Source of the DNA: an uncultured Alphaproteobacteria bacterium
GTDB taxonomy: Bacteria > Pseudomonadota > Alphaproteobacteria > MPNO01 > UBA2964
NCBI GenBank assembly: GCA_951812775.1
Contig: OX638326.1
Coordinates: forward strand, 1,438,335 to 1,502,334
Direction of reading: 5' to 3'
Length of the DNA: 64,000 nt
Shown here piece by piece: positions 63,680 through 64,000 of this stretch. A program made the position numbers and the translations under genes. The notes beneath the pieces were generated by a model. It was not told the DNA's origin. It worked only from the letters and a program-made list of their open reading frames with translations, and did not search any database. Position 1 is the first letter of the stretch; every line of letters begins with the position of its first letter.

Positions 63680-63710
63680 AGCCAGACACGGCTAAACAGG
63701 GAAGATAACA

Positions 63711-64000
63711 ATGATAAAAACGACTATATTAAAGAGCGTCACAATCGTTTGCAGTTTTTGCCTCCTCTTCGTTAGCACTGTCGCGGTTCAGGCGGCACCG
63801 ATCATTGATCCGGGGCTTGGAGCCGGGAACCAGTACCGGTTGATGTTCCGGACCACGCTTACCCATGATGCGACATCAAACGACATCAGTGTTTACAACG
63901 CCTTTGTGACCAGTGTTTCCAATGCCAACGCAACCTTAGCCGCCCTTGGCACGACATGGATGGCGGTTGGGTCCACTGACACCGTAGATGCCCGCGACAA
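63711..64000 (+). CDS. PEP-CTERM-type surface protein, N-terminal part (runs off window)
   Basis: ATG at 63711, with gggaag upstream. Signal peptide MIKTTILKSVTIVCSFCLLF to AVQAAP. The mature part has GNQYRLMFRTTLTHDATSNDISVYNAFVT and AALGTTWMAVGSTDTVDA, closely like the 38312-39016 protein. It is a paralogue, so a C-terminal VPxP or PEP sorting tail is expected beyond the window. It follows the broken PEP-CTERM gene by 31 nt. Confidence 0.8.
   Translation, partial: MIKTTILKSVTIVCSFCLLFVSTVAVQAAPIIDPGLGAGNQYRLMFRTTLTHDATSNDISVYNAFVTSVSNANATLAALGTTWMAVGSTDTVDARD

Noticed and set aside
1-64000. tRNA, rRNA or prophage genes
   Set aside because: Intergenic stretches were read on both strands; no cloverleaf-like pattern, ribosomal sequence or phage protein was recognised.

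Overview
The window reads as a chromosomal piece of an alphaproteobacterium, probably an uncultured environmental lineage. Evidence is the GapR-type DUF2312 protein (15242-15547), a DUF1244 protein (15672-15989), a 41-residue L36, glcDEF, many GSTs and Rieske/LLM/CMD-type enzymes, GTCATCCCG-type palindromic repeats (58181-58300) and several scattered PEP-CTERM surface proteins. No rRNA, tRNA, CRISPR array or phage genes were recognised.

Layout. 0-10 kb: end of an acyl-CoA synthetase, a BON lipoprotein, an SDR, an intimin-type outer-membrane barrel with a 12-G tract plus a secreted partner, a GST, trhO, yaaA, a broken SnoaL-like gene, an LLM monooxygenase, MFS and PPOX proteins. 10-23 kb: two PEP-CTERM genes, a DapA-family aldolase, a membrane-anchored methyltransferase, yghU, gapR, a glycerate kinase/pyruvate kinase pair and a ~3.1 kb repeat-rich PEP-CTERM adhesin. 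22-28 kb: glcDEF with a TPR protein, rpmJ and a methyltransferase. 28-43 kb: an M20 hydrolase, TauE, a Rieske dioxygenase pair, a nitroreductase, a HupE/anchor pair, PEP-CTERM genes, CMD proteins, an amidohydrolase, a cupin and a TauD dioxygenase. 43-60 kb: an MBL hydrolase, a CmcJ-like oxidoreductase, ornithine cyclodeaminase, a MarR/HTHP/DUF1971/truncated-haemoglobin stress locus, an SBP, a multicopper oxidase, TauE, a ligase remnant, a cupin, a class II aldolase and a radical SAM protein. 60-64 kb: a 2543-bp IS1595-type element carrying a DNA methyltransferase-endonuclease gene, then two more PEP-CTERM genes.

Two themes stand out. First, an unusual share of genes are interrupted. There are nine internal stop codons in eight genes, one apparent ATG-to-ATA start loss, and about a dozen frameshifts, many at homopolymers or short tandem duplications. 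This is either real decay/phase variation or sequence error. Restoring one base or one repeat unit recovers a family-length frame in most cases. Second, several pieces look regulatory and testable: a 45-bp perfect palindrome next to a heme-protein stress locus, and two sigma-54-like promoters placed exactly 61 nt before PEP-CTERM genes, one of them now separated from its gene by the IS1595 element.
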